From the NCBI GenBank assembly GCA_028583605.1, contig CM053330.1, forward strand, positions 32,989,619 through 33,053,618: a stretch of DNA of 64,000 nucleotides, read 5' to 3'. The number at the start of each line of letters is the position of its first letter. Position 1 is the first letter of the stretch. Positions 12,399 to 23,257 of this stretch are shown here, one piece after another. The position numbers were made by a program, and so were the translations under genes. The DNA comes from Dastarcus helophoroides (Eukaryota > Arthropoda > Insecta > Coleoptera > Bothrideridae). The notes below the pieces were generated by a model, which saw only the letters and a program-made list of their open reading frames with translations, made no database searches and was not told where the DNA came from.

Positions 12399-12520
12399 AG
12401 AAACCAAGAAAGATTAAAAAACACAACAAAGGTTGCTCTAACGCGTTTCGATAGCCAGGCTATCATCTTCAGAGAGATACTGATGTATATGTATGTGTTT
12501 TTTAATCTTTCTTGGTTTCT
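12399..12520. mobile_element. Penelope-like end sequence folded as a 27-bp perfect inverted repeat
   Basis: The 27 bases at 12399-12425 (AGAAACCAAGAAAGATTAAA...) are exactly repeated in inverse at 12494-12520. The loop carries CTAACGCGTTTCGATAGCC and CTATCATCTTCAGAGAGA. On the - strand the loop reads CTGAAGATGATAGCC, a short stem, then CGAAACGCG. Related copies occur at 30584-30722, 48821-49188 and 49461-49665. A separate TTGTCCCCTGAAACC piece of the same family sits near 12284. Confidence 0.65.
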
Positions 12521-12883
12521 ATTATTCATTACGTAAAAATTACCATCCCTTAATGTCCATTTTTACTACCTTGAAGATTGAATTTTGAAAAATCCCCTCT
12601 TGGTGCACACCTACATATAATGGGGAACACCTGTATGAAATTTCATGCTCCTAGAACAACCCATTTAAGCTGTGCGTTGTCTTGCAGTTGTTAGAGATTT
12701 ATTAAATAAACTGTAACTTATAAACAAGTTGGAATAATTCATCAGACTCAGAATTGCAATTAGTTACTCAGAACAAACTGTTTGTCAAATATCGAATGTA
12801 TTTCACTTCGAATCAAGGTGGATAACTGGGATCTCAAAGCATCAACTGTTTCTTCTTACTTACAGTTGGAGAGGTAACCCAGT
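12521..12883. other. intron DNA, nothing recognised
   Basis: Single-copy looking intron sequence between a retroelement hairpin and a minisatellite. No coding or structural signal seen. Confidence 0.45.
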
Positions 12884-13066
12884 TATTCAGTTTCTCAGTT
12901 TTAAACAGTTCTCAGTTAAACACTTCTCAGTTAAACAGTTCTCAGTTAAACAGTTCTCAGTTAAACAGTTCTCAGTTAAACAGTTGTCAGTTAAACAGTT
13001 CCCAGTTTTAAACACATCTCAGTTAAAGAGTTCTCACTTTTAAACAGTTCCCAGTTAAATAGTTTT
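12884..13066. repeat. 15-bp minisatellite (CAGTTCTCAGTTAAA)n
   Basis: About ten to twelve units of CAGTTCTCAGTTAAA. The central units are nearly perfect and those at both ends are degenerate (CAGTTTTAAACAC, CAGTTCCCAGTTAAA). It lies about 0.5 kb upstream of the second visible Sema1a exon. There are no spacers, so it is not CRISPR-like. Confidence 0.9.
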
Positions 13067-13573
13067 AACTGGAATAAGTTCAATAAAACAGAACCAGAAT
13101 TTTTCTTACAAACTTCTTGAAACAAGTTGGGTTTTGTTTCAAGTTTGCCGCAAGTTTGTGGTCATATTTGGTAAAGAACGGAACGCTTAAGTAGACTTTA
13201 CCAGAAATTATTTATAAGATGCGCGGAAAAATGATCATACGCAATTGGGCAACTACCGAATATTTAGAAGCTATTAGTGACTATTAAGGAGATATGCTAC
13301 CGGTGAAATGATCCATCCTCATTCGAGATTTCGAATATTTTAGTACGCGCGAAGTAGTAATATAAATCGCACCCTGGGTTAGTTTAGTCATAGAATTGCA
13401 TGATTTACGATTATAACAATAATTTGTTAAATAGAACCGGTACAATTTTTTATAAAACATCAAACGGAGAAGCTTTTGAGGTATTAAAAACTTTTGGGCC
13501 AGGCCTGCTTTTCTGAAATGGAAACATCCATTGATCGGACGTCGAAGGAATACAAAAATCTCTTTTGTTTCAG

Positions 13574-13678
13574 ACGGTGAACTGTACACGGGGACAGTCG
13601 CCGATTTTAGTGGAATGGACCCTATTATCTATCGAGAACCGTTACAAACGGAACAATACGATTCAATGAGCCTCAACG
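13574..13678 (+). CDS. Sema1a: Semaphorin-1A, Sema-domain exon 2 of window
   Basis: The acceptor TTTGTTTCAG ends at 13573 and the GTGAGT donor starts at 13679. With the carried base it reads DGELYTGTVADFSGMDPI and then IYREPLQTEQYDSMSLN. These are the semaphorin landmarks LY(S/T)GTVADFSG and IYREPLQTEQYDS, among the most conserved parts of the Sema beta-propeller. It is phase 1 at both ends. The large intron on its left and the very short one on its right (81 bp) are typical of this split. Confidence 0.95.
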
Positions 13679-13759
13679 GTGAGTATCTAAGAATTCTGTT
13701 TGATATTTTCAATGGTTTTTTGTTCCTAAAAATCTTTTGATTAATTCCTTTTCTTTCAG

Positions 13760-13848
13760 CGCCGGATTTCGTCGGCTCGATGGCTCAAGGAGATTTCGTT
13801 TATTTCTTTTTTAGAGAGACTGCAGTTGAATACATCAATTGTGGCAAG
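13760..13848 (+). CDS. Sema1a: Semaphorin-1A, Sema-domain exon 3 of window
   Basis: The acceptor TTCTTTCAG ends at 13759 and the GTACGC donor starts at 13849. It reads APDFVGSMAQGDFVYFFFRE and then TAVEYINCGK. FFFRETAVE is a hallmark strand of the semaphorin fold, and the cysteine in NCGK belongs to the conserved Sema cysteines. The exon enters in phase 1 and leaves in phase 0. Confidence 0.95.
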
Positions 13849-14040
13849 GTACGCCCTACATTTTAGGCGAGCTTTTCTGTTCTTGATATTCCTTTCTTTT
13901 GATTTGGGCTTATATGTATTTCTTCTTGTGAAGGAAAGATTAGGTATAATTCGTTACACATGGTTTTTGCACATATTGTTACACTAACTACCTTCGCGAT
14001 TTTGGGTAAGGTTCAATAACGTCATATTTCAAAATAAAAT

Positions 14041-17000
14041 AATTTCTCGAGATTTCGTGAATTACTTTTTGTGAGAAAAAAAAAATCTAAATTTACAGAA
14101 ACGGCAAATATTAAAGTCCGAAATTAAAGAAAAAGCCGAATTTTGAGAAAAAGAGATTTCAAAAAAATTAAGAAAAAGAGACTGAAAAAATTGAGAAAAA
14201 AGAATAGATCCCACAAAAATTGAGAAAAAGGAGATTTCGAAAGATATGAATTTATCAAAAGCTTTCAATGAAAGTTACAATCTTAGAAAAAAAAAACGTA
14301 GAAGTTCGACAATAGATTGAAACCCAGGACAAATTAAAAACCTGAAACTATTAGACAAATTTGAATTTTTTGAAATATAGTAAAATTTCGAAACGAGAAA
14401 TTGTAAAAATTAAGTGGAAAATTGTCGATCTTTAAAAAAGTCGAAGTTTTTCAGTGAAGAAGAAAAAAAGTCTAATTTTAGGAAGAATTTCATGGAAAAA
14501 ATTTAGAACAGCTCGAAATGTCCATAAAAAATTGCAATTTTCCAAAGAAAGCTAAGTTTTCAGAAAAAATTTTCAATTTGGAGAACAAGACGAATTAAAA
14601 AAAAAACTCCAATTTTCAGATAAATTCGAATTTTAAGAAAATTGGTAAAATACTTTCGAAACATAATTTCAAGAAAATTTCAAGAAGTGTTGAACTTTAA
14701 AAAAAGGTCGAAATTTCCCAGCAAAAAAAACCGAATTTTGAGAAAAAGGAAGAGATTTGGAAAAAAAATTGGGAAAAATGAAGAGATTAAAACAATGATT
14801 TGCCTAATTGGGAAAAAGGGAGAAATTTCGAAGAAAAATGAAATTATCGAAAGTTCTCAAAACGGAAAATTTTAGAAAAAGAACGTTGAATGTTGACAAT
14901 AAAACAAATTTAAAACCCGAAACTTGTAGACAATTTTGAATTTTTTGAAAAATTGCAAAATTTCGAAAAGAGTAATTATAAGAGTAAACTGGAATCTTAG
15001 AAAAAAAGTTGCAATTTGAAAAAGTCAAAGTCTTACAGAGAAGAAGCTCACAGTTTAGGAAAAATTTCAAGGAAAAAGTCTAAATTTTAAGAAAAGCTTG
15101 AAACTTTGACAACAAATTTACAATTTTCCAGAGAAAGTTAAAGTTTGGGAATAAATTTAAAATTTAGAAAAGAAGACAATTTAAAAAAACCAAATTTGCA
15201 GATTAATTTAAATTTAGAGGAAATTTGTATAATAATTTCGAAAGTAAATTGCTAGAAAATTTCGAGAAGTGTTTAACTTTAAAAAAAGATCAAAATCTCC
15301 CAGAAAAAGCCAAATTTTCAGAAAAAGGAAAAGATTTCGAAAAAAATTGAGAAAAAGTAAGAGATTAAAAAATGAATTTGTCCAAGGTTCTCAAATAAGG
15401 GCAAAATTTCAAAAAGAAGTCGAATTTCGACAATAGATTGAAACTCAAAACAAATTTAAAAACTTTAAATTTTTATATAAAAGAGAAATTGTAAAAATAA
15501 ACTCGAAGATTAAAAAAGTGTCGGTCTTTGAAAAAGTCGATAAAGATCGATAAAAATTTGCAATTTACCAGTGAAAATTAAATATTGAGGATAAATTTGG
15601 AATTTCAAAAACAAGACAAATTAAAAAAAACCCAAATTTTCAGATAAATCGAATTTTGAGAAAGTTGGTAAAATAATTTCGATAGGAAATTTCGATAGAA
15701 GAATGATAAAACGTTCAATTTCGAGAAGTGTTAAATTTCCTAGAGAAAGTCAAATTTAAAAAAAAACAAATTTTGATATTTGAATTTCGTTTGAAATAAA
15801 AGTTGATGTTTCCGGAAAAATTCGAATTTTGAAAAAAAAAGAGATTTCGAAAAATATTAATTTGGCAAATCTCTAAAAAAAAGCAAAATTTTATTAAAAA
15901 ACATCGAATTTTAATAATAGTTGAAACCCAGAACAAATTTAAAAACCTGACATTTTTAGACAAATTTGATTGTGAAAAATTGTAAAATCTCGAAAAGAGA
16001 AATTGTAAAAACTCAAAGCTTAGAAAAAATTGTCGAATTTTAAGAAGTCGAAGTCTTTCAGAGAAGAAGAAAATATGTAATTTGCAATTTTCCACAGAAA
16101 GTTAAATTTTAAGAATAAATTTGAAATTTCGAAAACAGGACGAATAAAAAAAAGTTCAAATTTTCAGAAAACACTTTCGAAAGAAAATTCCAAGAGAAAT
16201 GTTGAACTTTAAAAAAAAAAGGTCGAAATTTCTCAGAAAAAACCCGAATTTTGAGAAAAAGGAAGAGATTTGGGAAAAAATGGGAAAAATGAAGAGATTA
16301 AAACAATGACTTGCCTAATTGAGAAAAAGGAAGAAATTTCGAAAAAAAATGAATTTATCGAAAGTTCTCAAAAAGAAAAATTTTTGAAAAAAAATGTTGA
16401 ATTTTGACAATAGATTGAAACCTAAAACAAATTTAAATTGGTAAAATAATTTCTAAATAAAAAGAAATGTCCATAAAACTTCTTGTTACGAGAAAAGTGT
16501 CGAACTTTAAAAAAAAGGTCAAAGTTTCCCAGAGAAAGTCAAATTTTAAGAACAAAATCAAATTTTTAAAGTCAAACATTCTGAAAATAGGCGAATTTCG
16601 TCGATAAAATCGCAGCTTGCAGAAACATAATAAAATATCGAATTTTCAGTTAAACTTTGGAATTTCGAGAAACACCTAGTTTTGGGGAACAGGTCGAAAT
16701 TTCCAGAAAATAAGTAAAAGTTTAAATGTTCAGCAGAAGTCAATATTTGGGGGAAATGGTGAAATTTAGAAAAGGAACGTTATTTAAAAAGAATAGAAAT
16801 TTTGAGAAAAAGTCGCAATTTATAGTAAAGTAAAAATATGTAATTTGGAAAAAAGTCAAATTTAAGAATAGATCTAAATTTCGAAAACGAAAACTTTGAG
16901 GAAAAGGTAGAAATCTTCAAAAACTGTTTTATTTAAAATCTCCAAATTATTACTTCAAATTTTTACTTTTTTTTATTAAGAAATCGACAAAAGATGAATT

Positions 17001-17560
17001 TTTGAGAAATAAGTCGAATCTTTCAGTCAGTCGAATTAGAAAAAAGTAAACATTTTTACGGATTGTCAACTTTAGAAGAAGATTTAGGGAAACAAATCTA
17101 ATTTTAGGATTTTAGGAACATAGTTAAGCAAAGACGAATACAGAGAAGAGTTAAAAAAAGTCGAATTTGCGAGAAAAAGGCAGATTTTGAAATAAAGCTC
17201 TAAATTTTGGGAAATAAATAAATAAATAATAGATCTTTTGGGTTGAATATGTTTTCGTTTGACTACATGAGTCACAGGGGTCTCTCTCTGTCCCATATTT
17301 TGTCGGATGTATCTGATTTAATTTTGAAATAAAACGTAAAATCAGAAAAATTTGTGGCTCTTTGAAAGTCACGAAACCAATTTTTTTATTGCAGTTGGTT
17401 CTTTGGTCTTAAAAGTTTGCCGACCCCTGTGTTACTTAATTGGGGGAATTTTGGCGACCAAGTCAAAATTTCGAGAAAGTAGGTACTCTGCAAGTGGATT
17501 GTACTTAAGCAAAATAAAAAGTAAAAAAATATCGAGCAAGCAATCGAGCAAATGAACTCT
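14041..17560. repeat. A-rich degenerate repeat block with ~0.45-0.6-kb higher-order copies
   Basis: A-rich GAAATTTCGAAAAAG-type DNA filling most of the third intron. Longer sentences recur. TTGAACTTTAAAAAAA with GGTCGAAATTTC and GAGAAAAAGGAAGAGATTT appears near 14690 and 16200, with looser versions near 15270, 15725 and 16500. An island at 17235-17300 (TTTGACTACATGAGTCACAG) resembles one at 1530-1590. I treat the small frames as chance. Confidence 0.7.
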
Positions 17561-18243
17561 TGAGTTTTTATCGAAATTTGAGGTTTAAATTTTTAATTTT
17601 TTTACTTAAAATTTCAACTTGAGCTTGAATTTTCTAATTTTAAATTTTAACTTTCCATTTTTGTTAAAATATTTTGAGTGTAAAGTTGTAAATAATTTCT
17701 GGAAATAATAATCAAAGTCAAATCGAAATTTTGAAAACATCCTGAAATCTCCGGAAAAGATCAAAATTCTAAAATGTAGCCAATATAAGTATCATTGTTA
17801 AGAGAAAATTCTTCCCTATTCAGAAACCTATTTGGTGCTGATTTGCAAAATTACCTGAAATATAACCAGTTTTATGGCGAAAAATATCACTTTTTTGTCA
17901 TTTCCCGATAGCAGCACACAGCGGCGTGCAATTTTGATAAAAATCAAAATTGTTTCAACAAAATTTGGAAAAATTGGAAATTTAAGATTCACCACAAATT
18001 TTGGGGGAACAAGGAGAAAAATGTAAGACTTTCTACTTTCTCCTTTATATTCGAAGCTTCCAAGTTTTTTTAGACTTTTTTCTGGAATAATTGTGAGTGT
18101 AAAGTCAAATGTATAGTCAAAGTCGAAATCTCCAGAAGTCAAGATTCAAGGACGAAAATTAAATTTTTTGAATAAAATCAAAATCTCATTTAAAAGATTC
18201 CAAAAAAATTAGAAGTTCGAGAAAACACTCCAAGTTTCAATAA
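17561..18243. other. AT-rich intron DNA without clear unit
   Basis: Mixed-polarity AT-rich sequence between the A-rich block and a 0.9-kb duplication. No gene or recognisable element is seen. Confidence 0.45.
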
Positions 18244-20046
18244 GATAAAAATTTGGAACCATTTTTCAAATAGTTAGAAAATAGGAAAATTCTGGTGCAG
18301 ACTTTAAAAAATTTTTAGTATGGTTTTTTTTTTTGAAATTTCTATGTTTTCTCAAATTTTGAAATTATATTTCAAATCTTGGTTGCCATTTTGTAACATG
18401 ACTTATAAAAATGTCTACTTTTTTTCTGAATTTAAACCTTTAACATGAACCTGAAGAACAATTTCGAAATTTATAATTTCCGAGTTTATTTAGTTGCTTA
18501 AAGAAGGAAGTTTAGAGAAAAGAAAACTTTCGAATTAAAGTTAAATTTTTAATCTTAAATGTAAATTTTTTTTTGATAATTTCTTTTATAAGTTGAACTT
18601 TTTTAGCAGTTTTGTTATTTTAAGTTAAGTTCAAAATTAAATTTGAATCGTCATTAAGGACTCAAAAACTACCAAATAATTTCACAAATTGAGAGCCGAC
18701 CATTAGAAGTTGAAAAATAGTTGTTTTTTTTTAATCTTAAGTTAAATTTGTTTTTGATAATTTCTTTTGTAAGTTGAACTTTTTTAGCAGTTTTATTATT
18801 TCAAATTAAGTTCAAAATTAAATTTGAAACCTGATTAAGAGTAATTTTTAGCTCAAAAATCGCCAAATAATTTCACAAATTGAGAGCCGACCATTAGAAT
18901 TTGAAAAAGTCCTTAAACAGAAGAGAGCAATGTGAAAATGATGAAACACGAATTTGCACGTGCCCATGAAATCCTCGCAAATTTGTAAATCATGCCGTTT
19001 TTTTTTTAATTATTTTAATTCTATACGAACCTTAAATCCCCGTATTATCCAAGCAACTGAATTCTTTAATGTCTTATCTCGTTTAATTAATATTCTAATT
19101 AAATAGAATTCTTCGGCAGTTTTTGTAGATTCTTTGTTGTTTCAAGATAAGATAAAAATTTGGAACCATTTTTCAAAATGTTAGAAAATACGAAAATTCT
19201 GGTGCAAAGGCTTTGAAAAATTGTTTGTATGGTTTTTTGAAGTTTCTATATTTTCTCAAATTTTGAAATTATATTTCAAATCTTAGTTGCCATTTTGTAA
19301 CATGTCTTATAAAAATGTCTATTTTTTTTCTGAATTTGGGCCTTCAACATGAATTTCAAGAACAATTTCGAAATTTAGAATTTCCGAGTTTAGTTGTTTA
19401 GAAGTTTAAAGAAAAGAAAACTTTTGAATTAAAGTTAATTTTTTAATCTTAAATGTAATTTTTTTTTTGATAACTTCTTCTGTAAGTTGAACTTTTTTAG
19501 CAGTTTTGTTATTTTAAGTTAAGTTCAAAATTAAATTTGAATCGTTATTAAGGACTCAAAAACCGCCAATAAATTTCACAAATTGAAAGCCGACCTTTAG
19601 AAGTTGAAAAATAGTTGTTTTTTTTTTAATCACAAGTTAAATTGGTTTTTGATAAATTCTTTTGTAAGTTGAACTTTTTTAGCAGTTTTATTCTTTCAAA
19701 TTAAGTTCAAAATTAAATTTGAAACGTGATTAAGGGTAATTTTTGGCTCAAAAATCGCCAAATAATTTCACAAATTGAGAACCCACCATTAGAATTTGAA
19801 AAAGTCTTTAAACAGAAGAGAGATGTAACGAGCAATGTGAAAACGATGAAACACGAATTTGCACGTGCCCATTAAATCCTCGCGAATTTGTAAATCAGGC
19901 CGTTTTTTTTTAATTATTTCAATTCTATACGAACCTTAAATCCCCGTATTATACAAGCAAACGAATTCTTTAATGTCTTATCTCGTTTAATTAATATTCT
20001 AATTAAATAGAATTCTTCGGCAGTTTTTGTAGATTCTCTGTTGTTT
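18244..20046. repeat. two tandem ~0.9-kb units, each with an internal ~185-bp repeat
   Basis: GATAAAAATTTGGAACCATT occurs at 18244 and 19151, and GAATTCTTCGGCAGTTTTTG ends both copies near 19107 and 20009, giving a repeat distance of about 0.9 kb. Inside each copy the phrase AGTTGAACTTTTTTAGCAG with a following AAATTTCACAAATTGA type segment appears twice. The copies differ at many single bases and small gaps, so the duplication is not very recent. The second copy stops about 60 bp before the next Sema1a exon. Confidence 0.85.
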
Positions 20047-20105
20047 TTAAAGCGGTGTCTGTTAGTTAATTAAATTAATTAAACAAATTCAATTTATTTT
20101 CCCAG

Positions 20106-20247
20106 GCTGTCTTCTCGAGGGTGGCTCGAGTTTGCAAAAACGACAGAGGTGGACCTCATCGCTTCAGGAATCGCTGGACTTCGTTCCTGAAATCTAGACT
20201 CAATTGCTCAGTCACCGGAGAATTTCCTTTCTATTTCAACGAAATAC
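20106..20247 (+). CDS. Sema1a: Semaphorin-1A, Sema-domain exon 4 of window
   Basis: The acceptor TTTTCCCAG ends at 20105 and the GTAAGT donor starts at 20248. It reads [20 protein letters not shown] and then [20 protein letters not shown], the semaphorin signature [11 protein letters not shown] followed by W.SFLK.RLNCS with its conserved cysteines. Phase 0 in, phase 1 out. An upstream repeat unit reaches close to the acceptor region. Confidence 0.96.
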
Positions 20248-22396
20248 GTAAGTTTTCATTAGTCAGTCAATACCCCCATCTGGGAATAGTTTCTTTTTGT
20301 TCGCATCTTTATACTTGAAGAGGTCAACAAAATCATGTTTTTATGTATACATTTAACAAAATCCGGGGAAGAATGAGATTAAAATACGAGACGATTTTTG
20401 TATAAAGTTTCACAATGAAGCGAATAAAAGCTTGTCTACTTAAGGCGAAGTCGATTCTTAAACGGAATTTATGAAACTTTCAGCTGTGTGATTTCCGCTT
20501 ATATTTTGAAAGTTTTACGACAAGATCCTGAATAATCTATTTAACTAGCTGGTCGTCGTAAAGAGTCTGTAATCTCGAAGCTCCGAGTCCGTTACTGTTT
20601 TGAAGTTAGTGGAAGAATGGCCGGGTTTTATTTTATTCTTATTAAAATAATCCTGTTAGTTTATGACCAGTTTATAACCGTGCATACTAAAAACGCGAAT
20701 TACTCCAACGTTGTTTGCGTGATTTTGTGAATTACAAGCTTTATCGGCGGAGAGTAAAAGCACCTGAAGTTTTATTGATAGTTAAAATGTCCTTTCATTT
20801 TTAATTTGGTCGTTTTCGGAAATTTTCGACTGTACGTCACCAGCTTTATTGATATTATGTCTTCAATCGGGGTAATTACCACTTTAACATACATTAATAT
20901 TAAGTCAGCTCAAGTTTTACGCGTTCACGTTGTATTTGTTTCAGGCATAAATCGGTGCAAAAAATCGGTTGCTGTAAAACACTGCAGGATTTTGAATAGT
21001 AAATTTGGAATGCTTTAACTAACCTTAAACTTATTTCTGGGTTGAAAGTCGAGATCAAACTCTACCAGCAAAAAATCATAAAAAATCATTATTCAATCAT
21101 ATTTTTAATGACATTATTTACTGTATTATTTGTTGTTAAGAGAATTTTCTAACCTAATTAATAATAAATTATATCATTAGGATATCAAAGGTACTTTTTT
21201 TGGGAGAACGTTACAGTTTACTGGCTCTGTCAAGGAGAGCTCCAATTTTCACAGGTTGAGCTAGTTAATCGCTAGTCAGTAAACTTTCGTCCCGATAAAA
21301 TCCCAATTTGCTTAACTCGAGAAGTTATAATAAAATATTAATGCTTCAAATCCAAAAACTAGTTTCTATAAAAGAAAAAATTACAATTGGATGAAATTAA
21401 ATCACCATTTCATCTAAAATACATACCTCAGTCGCTTTTCTTTGTGCTGTAAATAGCAATCCCGCAAAATTTGATTTCTCCCTCAAGGATCATTAATCCT
21501 TCCGAACGATATCTCCGAGTTGTCCGTATCGACTTTATTTCTTATTTGTGTTTCGAATAATTAAACCGAATGAGAAGAATGGATTTGCGATTCAAGAAGG
21601 AAAGTAGAAAACAGAATTAAAATGCGTGGCCCGTGGAAGAAAGTCCTAGCGCATCTCTCACAATCCGTCTAACTCAGTTAGTGACTAGACCGGATAACTT
21701 AATCACAAGTTTAGCCTGCAACACAGACTTCCTTAAAACTTCCTTTACTATTGCATTTCAGAATTATTGCCCGCCTTACGATTTGTGAATCGTGAAAGAT
21801 GAAATCCGATGCTCCAAGATGGATCTGCCGCTTTCTGTTCGAATTTTTTGCCCCTTACACTTCACCTCCGACTCATCTTTCAACGTCAAAAGTTAATGTC
21901 GGAAAGTTTAACAATCATCGAACGGATCAAATGTTCTGGCCGTGTGACGAAAGTTTTGATCGATTCCAAAACTATGAATTATTATGCCATTTATTACCAG
22001 CTGCAGCATTGCAGCTAGTGTTGCCAACTTTTTCTAAAACAGTTCTGGAGTTATTTCCCAAAACAAAAAAATCTGTATACGGGGTGGCTCGGTCATCACT
22101 TCTTCCGAGATTGGACCATGTCAGAGAACTACAAAAAGTGTTCAACGTTTCGCCTACCATCATTGGAGACTTTCTCGGGAACAGAATAAATAATAAATGA
22201 TAATCACAATAAAAATACAAGAAATGAAAAAACTAAATTCAAAACATCTGTACGGTAACTCCCACAAATAGAACTTCCAACTTTGGCGTCCTGTATACAT
22301 ATGCATCTGCCCTGCGACACTTAATTTTCGAGAGCAATGCTCCCTTTAATAAAATTGTCTCTTTAAATGTACTTAACGTTTAATGTTACTTTCCAG
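20248..22396. other. intron 4, nothing firmly recognised
   Basis: A 2.1-kb intron of less biased composition. A + strand open frame of 133 codons (21799-22200) has no family signature I know and lacks splice or Kozak support. It overlaps an equally open antisense frame, so I do not call it a gene. Confidence 0.4.
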
Positions 22397-22745
22397 AATC
22401 AGCCACTGACCTGATAGAAGGCCAATATGGGGACGTTTCAGCTCAGCTCATCTATGGAACGTTCACGACTCCGAGCAACAGCATATCGGGCAGTGCAGTG
22501 TGCGCTTTCAGCTTGCAGGACATTACCGACACTTTCGAAGGCAGCTTTAAAGAACAAGCCGCTATAAATTCCAATTGGTTGCCCGTCCAGAGCTCGAAAG
22601 TGCCTGATCCCAGACCCGGCCAGTGTCACAACGACAGCCGCACACTTCCAGACTTAACACTTAACTTTATCAAAACCCATTCGCTCATGGATGAGAGTGT
22701 GCCGTCTTTCTTCGGCGTCCCAGTTCTTATAAGGACGAGTTTTCA
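22397..22745 (+). CDS. Sema1a: Semaphorin-1A, Sema-domain exon 5 of window
   Basis: The acceptor TACTTTCCAG ends at 22396 and the GTAAGT donor starts at 22746. Reads SAVCAFSLQDITDTFEG, FKEQAAINSNWLPV, VPDPRPGQCHNDSRTLPD and TLNFIKTHSLMDESV in order. This is the conserved middle to late Sema domain, including the VCAF strand and the PRPG.C cysteine block. It starts in phase 1 and ends in phase 2. This is the longest Sema1a exon seen here. Confidence 0.97.
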
Positions 22746-23049
22746 GTAAGTAGATAGACTATTCAGTTTTGCTGAAATTCTTATTGGCGCTGGGCCACTG
22801 ATGCAATTTTCTCTTTCGAGTTTATTAAACGGGAAAAAATAACCAAGATTTTCAGTGAGATGAAGCCAGTGAATTTGTTACGGGGAAATTTAATCCAATT
22901 ATTATCGTTAACATAAAGGAATCCAGCTGAGACTTTTAGAACAATTGAGCTTTTCTACGTTATCTGCTAAAAGGTTTATGCATTTTCAGATCCGTAGCCA
23001 GAAATTTTCAATTTTCTTCGAGAGGAGCTCAGGTCTCAAAAAACAATAG

Positions 23050-23191
23050 CAATGGCGGATTATGCATAAGGGATACTAGGCACGTCCCTAGGGGCGCGAG
23101 GCTACAAAAGTGCACATAACCATTGGTCATCAAATACAATTTGGAAGAGCGCCTAGACGATCTATAGCTGTCAACGTATAATCCGTCATTG
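23050..23191. mobile_element. short MITE-like inverted-repeat element
   Basis: Begins CAATGGCGGATTATGC and ends with the near-inverse CGTATAATCCGTCATTG; 142 bp with no coding capacity. Duplicated target bases are not obvious, so the transposon family is unknown. Confidence 0.5.
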
Positions 23192-23257
23192 AATAAACCA
23201 ACATTATGTTGGCAAGATATCTGTCCAGCTTAAATACTCACCGGTACACTTGGAGAT

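Noticed and set aside
12399..12520. Intact hammerhead ribozyme
   Set aside because: The expected CUGAUGA is interrupted (CUGAAGAUGA), so only a resemblance is claimed.
12884..13066. Regular direct repeats resembling a CRISPR array
   Set aside because: Units of 15 bp are contiguous without spacers, and the context is an insect intron. It is a minisatellite.
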